Source: Betaproteobacteria bacterium (GTDB taxonomy: Bacteria > Pseudomonadota > Gammaproteobacteria > Burkholderiales > SG8-39). Taken from it: a stretch of DNA of 32,646 nt. Of the stretch, positions 29,559 to 32,646 are shown piece by piece (within the stretch, counting starts at the first letter, position 1; each line of letters opens with the position of its first letter). The position numbers and the translations under genes were made by a program. Below the pieces are notes generated by a model, which saw only the letters and a program-made list of their open reading frames with translations, did not search any database and had not been told where the DNA came from. The stretch lies in the NCBI GenBank assembly GCA_029863065.1, contig JAOTWE010000007.1, positions 1 through 32,646 on the forward strand, given 5' to 3'.

Positions 29559-30185
29559 ATGGAAGCCGCGCTCGCGCCCCGCCTGAAGAGTCTCGGCCTC
29601 GCCGAGTACACGGCAGTGGCGGCGCGCATGCGCGAATTCACCCTGCAGCGTGACGCCGACACCCCGGACGAGTTGTGGGTGGTGGAACATTTGCCGGTGT
29701 ACACGCTGGGGCAGGGCGCCGATCCGGCGTTCGGACCGAAGCAGGCGAGTGGCATCCCGCTGGTGCAGTCCGAGCGCGGTGGCGAGGTCACTTATCACGG
29801 GCCGGGGCAAGCGGTGGTCTACACCCTGGTCGACCTGACGCGCCGCGGCATCAAGGTGAAAGCATTCGTGCACCTGCTCGAGCAGTGCGTGATCAACTTT
29901 CTGGTCAGGCACGAAGTCCAGGCCGAGCGTAAACCCGGCGCGCCGGGGGTCTACGTCGGCGGCGCGAAGATCGCCTCGCTCGGCATCCGCGTCACGCGCG
30001 GGCGCGCCTGGCACGGTCTGGCGTTGAACGTCGACATGGACCTGTCGCCGTTCCAGGCGATCGATCCCTGCGGCTATCCGGGCCTGAGCGTGGTGCAGGC
30101 GCGCGACTTCGGCGTCACCGGGACGGCGAAGGAAGTCGGCATCCGCCTGGCGCGGCTCATCGCGCAGAGGCTCGAACATGCGTGA
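29559..30185 (+). CDS. lipB: Octanoyltransferase
   Basis: [22 protein letters not shown]...[30 protein letters not shown]...[42 protein letters not shown]. Confidence 0.96.
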   Translation: MEAALAPRLKSLGLAEYTAVAARMREFTLQRDADTPDELWVVEHLPVYTLGQGADPAFGPKQASGIPLVQSERGGEVTYHGPGQAVVYTLVDLTRRGIKVKAFVHLLEQCVINFLVRHEVQAERKPGAPGVYVGGAKIASLGIRVTRGRAWHGLALNVDMDLSPFQAIDPCGYPGLSVVQARDFGVTGTAKEVGIRLARLIAQRLEHA

Positions 30186-31119
30186 AGCCGGCGTCAAGGA
30201 GAAAGGCCGGGAGAAGACGGCGCGCATCCCGGTGAAGATCGTGCCGCGCCCGCCGTTGCCGAAGCCGGCGTGGATCCGCGTCAGGGCGCCGGTCCTCGGC
30301 TCGCGCTTCACCGAAATCAAGCAGATTCTGCGCGAGCAGAAGCTGCACACGGTGTGCGAGGAAGCCACGTGCCCGAACATCGGCGAGTGCTTCGGTAAGG
30401 GCACCGCCACTTTCATGATCCTCGGCGACATCTGCACGCGCCGCTGCCCGTTCTGCGATGTCGGCCACGGCCGGCCGTTGGCGCCCGATGCCGAGGAGCC
30501 GGCGCATCTCGCCGACACCATCGCCCGGCTGAAGCTGAAGTACGTCGTCATCACGAGCGTCGATCGCGATGACCTGAAGGACGGCGGTGCGCAGCATTTC
30601 GTCGATTGCATCCGCGCCGTGCGCGAGAAGAGTCCGCAGACGACTATCGAGGTGCTGGTGCCCGATTTCCGCGGGCGGCTGGACCGGGCGCTGGAGATCC
30701 TGCTGGCGGCGCCGCCCGATGTCATGAACCACAATCTGGAGACCGTACCGCGGCTTTACCGCCAGGCGCGACCCGGCGGCGACTACCACCACTCGCTCAG
30801 GCTTCTTCAGGAATTCAAGAAGGCCGTGCCTGCCGTTCCCACCAAGTCAGGCCTGATGGTCGGGCTGGGGGAAACCGACGAGGAAATCCTCCAGGTGATG
30901 CGCGACCTGCGCGCGCACGACGTCGAGATGCTCACCATCGGCCAGTACCTGCAGCCCTCGCCGCATCACCTTAACGTGGAGCGCTACGTGCATCCGGATG
31001 TCTTTTCGATGTTCGAGCGCGAGGCGGATGCGATGGGGTTCCGGCACGCGGCGATCGGGGCGATGGTGCGTTCGTCGTACCACGCGGACAAGCAGGCAGA
31101 AGAGGCGGGGGTGGGGTAG
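30178..31119 (+). CDS. lipA: Lipoyl synthase (radical SAM)
   Basis: [41 protein letters not shown]...[20 protein letters not shown]...[29 protein letters not shown]. Confidence 0.98.
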   Translation: MREAGVKEKGREKTARIPVKIVPRPPLPKPAWIRVRAPVLGSRFTEIKQILREQKLHTVCEEATCPNIGECFGKGTATFMILGDICTRRCPFCDVGHGRPLAPDAEEPAHLADTIARLKLKYVVITSVDRDDLKDGGAQHFVDCIRAVREKSPQTTIEVLVPDFRGRLDRALEILLAAPPDVMNHNLETVPRLYRQARPGGDYHHSLRLLQEFKKAVPAVPTKSGLMVGLGETDEEILQVMRDLRAHDVEMLTIGQYLQPSPHHLNVERYVHPDVFSMFEREADAMGFRHAAIGAMVRSSYHADKQAEEAGVG

Positions 31120-31122
31120 GTC

Positions 31123-31150
31123 AAAACCTCTCTGATTTGAGAGCGGTTTT
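31123..31150 (+). terminator. Possible hairpin terminator after lipA
   Basis: AAAACCTCTC-TGATTT-GAGAGCGGTTTT: outer AAAACC/GGTTTT and inner TCTC/GAGA arms with a 2-nt bulge, right arm ends TTTT; just after lipA TAG. Confidence 0.5.
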
Positions 31151-31356
31151 GCGATTTGCAGCAGCCTAAGCTCTTATACGTATGCGTGTTGCATGCGGTC
31201 CTAGGGCTTTCCGGGTATTAGTCCCCAAGATATGTAGCTGAGTTGAATCGAGAAATGGCGTGATGCTTTTCGTGGGTGTCTAATTACACGTCATTTACGC
31301 AGTTCACTATACGTTCGGTGGCACGATAGAGCACGGTCACAGTCAAGCGAGACGCC

Positions 31357-32094
31357 ATGACCCCTGACACCCTGATCGTCCCGCCGAAGTACTGCGGCCC
31401 GTCGCAAACGGGAAACGGCGGATACGTGGCCGGCCTGCTGGCCGCCCACTTGCCAGGACCCGTCACGGTGCGGCTGGTGAAAGGCGTGCCCCTGGACGTG
31501 CAGATGCGCGTCGAGACCAATGGAGACGGGTTGCGGCTGCTGCTCGGGGACACCCTCATCGCCACCGCCCGGCAGTCGTCGCTGGACCTTCAGCCACCGG
31601 CCGCTCCGTCCTTCGCCGAAGCCGAGGCAGCGAGCCGCACTTTCTTCGGCCACGAGCGGCACGTCTTCGCTCGCTGCTTCGTGTGCGGCACGGATCGGCA
31701 GCCGGGGGACGGCCTGCGAATCCATCCCGGAGCGATCCCCTCCCGTTCGCTAGTTGCCGGTCCCTGGGTCCCGCATGACTCGCTGGCTGACACGACTGGA
31801 CACGTGCGCCCCGAGTTTCTCTGGGCCACACTGGAATGCACGGGGGGCGTGGCGCTGTTTCCCCAGTTAGTGGTCATGGGCGAACTGACCGGACGTATCG
31901 ACGGCACACTGAGGCCCGGCGAGAGATGCGTGTCTGCGGGTTGGCAAATTGGTCAGGACGGACGCAAGTACTACGCAGGTACCGCGCTGTTTGGGGAGGA
32001 CGGCCGCGCCGTCTCCGTAGGCCACGCGACCTGGATCGAGATTTCCAAGGACGCCTTCAAGACCCTGGTACGTACAGGGAAGAGCGGGACGTAG
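31357..32094 (+). CDS. Hotdog-fold thioesterase-like protein (cassette-type ORF)
   Basis: MTPDTLIVPPKYCGPSQTGNGGYVAGLLAAHL...RCFVCGTDRQPGDGLRIHPG...FLWATLECTGGVALFP...SVGHATWIEI; followed 22 bp later by an attC-like site. Confidence 0.72.
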   Translation: MTPDTLIVPPKYCGPSQTGNGGYVAGLLAAHLPGPVTVRLVKGVPLDVQMRVETNGDGLRLLLGDTLIATARQSSLDLQPPAAPSFAEAEAASRTFFGHERHVFARCFVCGTDRQPGDGLRIHPGAIPSRSLVAGPWVPHDSLADTTGHVRPEFLWATLECTGGVALFPQLVVMGELTGRIDGTLRPGERCVSAGWQIGQDGRKYYAGTALFGEDGRAVSVGHATWIEISKDAFKTLVRTGKSGT

Positions 32095-32116
32095 CTGCGC
32101 TCCATCTCTCCATGCC

Positions 32117-32180
32117 ACCGAACTATGGCTTGCAGGATGACGCGCCGCAAGCGGCGCGCGCCTGAAGCCGGACGTTAGGC
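32117..32180 (+). mobile_element. attC-like integron recombination site 1
   Basis: R'' ACCGAAC (32117-32123), L'' GGCTTGCAGG (32127-32136), central hairpin CGCGCCGC-AA-GCGGCGCG (32141-32158), L' CCTGAAGCC (32161-32169), R' GTTAGGC (32174-32180). L''/L' pair except for one extra base on the L'' side. Confidence 0.85.
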
Positions 32181-32183
32181 ATC

Positions 32184-32480
32184 ATGGAACCGCAGATCAA
32201 AGAGGTTGTCGCGGTATCGCCAAAAACAGCCGCCAAATTGGCCGCTGTGATCATGTTTGGCCTTACCGCAGTATTCCTAATTCCCATGGCGCTTATGTTC
32301 ATGTTCATTCCGCCGCACCCCGAGCCACCCTGGCCCTTCCACTTGTTCTTTCTCGTTGCGCCATTTCTGTACGCTGGCTTTGGCGCCCTCTTTGCCGCGT
32401 TCGCCGCCTGGCTCCATAACCTCGCTGCAAAGCGTCTGGGTGGGCTTCAGATTGCCATCATCGACAAGCATGATGCCTAA
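32184..32480 (+). CDS. Small two-TM membrane protein (cassette-type ORF)
   Basis: MEPQIKEVVAVSPKTAAKLAAVIMFGLTAVFLIPMALMFMFIPPHPEPPWPFHLFFLVAPFLYAGFGALFAAFAAWLHNL; lies between two attC-like sites; TAA stop lies inside the R'' box of the second. Confidence 0.75.
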   Translation: MEPQIKEVVAVSPKTAAKLAAVIMFGLTAVFLIPMALMFMFIPPHPEPPWPFHLFFLVAPFLYAGFGALFAAFAAWLHNLAAKRLGGLQIAIIDKHDA

Positions 32481-32564
32481 CCCCCCGGTCAACGCGAACG
32501 CGCGCGACGTGCCGGCGCATGCTGTCGACCGCGCTGCGCGCGCCGGTTGCTGGGCACGTTGGGC
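32475..32564 (+). mobile_element. attC-like integron recombination site 2
   Basis: R'' GCCTAAC (32475-32481) and R' GTTGGGC (32558-32564); L'' CCCGGTCAAC (32484-32493) versus L' GTTGCTGGG (32546-32554), complementary apart from one mismatch and one extra base. Confidence 0.85.
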
Positions 32565-32600
32565 GTCATAGCTGTCCTAGCAATAAGGGAGGAACGGATC

Positions 32601-32646
32601 ATGTCGACGAAAAATGGGAAGTCCGATTTCGATCAGGCAAAGGCCG
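32601..32646 (+). CDS. Third cassette ORF, truncated by window edge
   Basis: Strong SD (AAGGGAGGA) then ATG at 32601: MSTKNGKSDFDQAKA...; 37 bp after the second attC-like site. Confidence 0.6.
   Translation, partial: MSTKNGKSDFDQAKA

Noticed and set aside
29235-30734. 499-aa - strand ORF
   Set aside because: Antisense to ybeD, lipB and lipA, all clearly coding.
31285-31313. Possible sigma70 promoter (TATACG with weak -35) before the first cassette ORF
   Set aside because: No convincing -35 at 16-18 bp; too weak to list.
1-32646. CRISPR arrays, tRNA/rRNA genes, IS elements or prophage genes
   Set aside because: No direct-repeat/spacer arrays, cloverleaf-like segments, transposases or phage structural genes seen in the sequence or ORF translations.

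Overview
The window is a high-GC, densely packed chromosomal segment, most likely betaproteobacterial judging from protein similarity and gene order recalled from memory. About 31 kb is core metabolic and envelope genes: torF-type porin, ubiK, comM/yifB, apaH-HIT, pfkB-family kinase, prmA-accC-accB-aroQ, mpl, RNB ribonuclease, tonB-aroE-mtgA, hemL-thiE-thiD, rubredoxin, a PilJ-like receptor, photolyase, and a tightly packed yqgE-ruvX-pyrR-pyrB-pyrC'-rlpA-dacC-dat-ybeD-lipB-lipA run. The last ~1.3 kb, after lipA, looks like the start of an integron gene-cassette array: two attC-like sites (32117-32180 and 32475-32564), each directly 3' of a small cassette-type ORF, with a third ORF starting at the window edge and no integrase visible. 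Other notable signals are: (i) a sigma54 promoter match with two upstream NtrC-like dyads in front of the divergent porin gene; (ii) a +1/-1 type frameshift near the 3' end of a D-amino-acid aminotransferase gene; (iii) a dihydroorotase homologue lacking the HxH metal motif (pyrC'-type); (iv) a PilJ-like chemoreceptor with a truncated signalling tip and no pilGHI/chpA neighbours; (v) two near-perfect hairpins between aroQ and accB. All family calls come from reading the translations; no database search was run.
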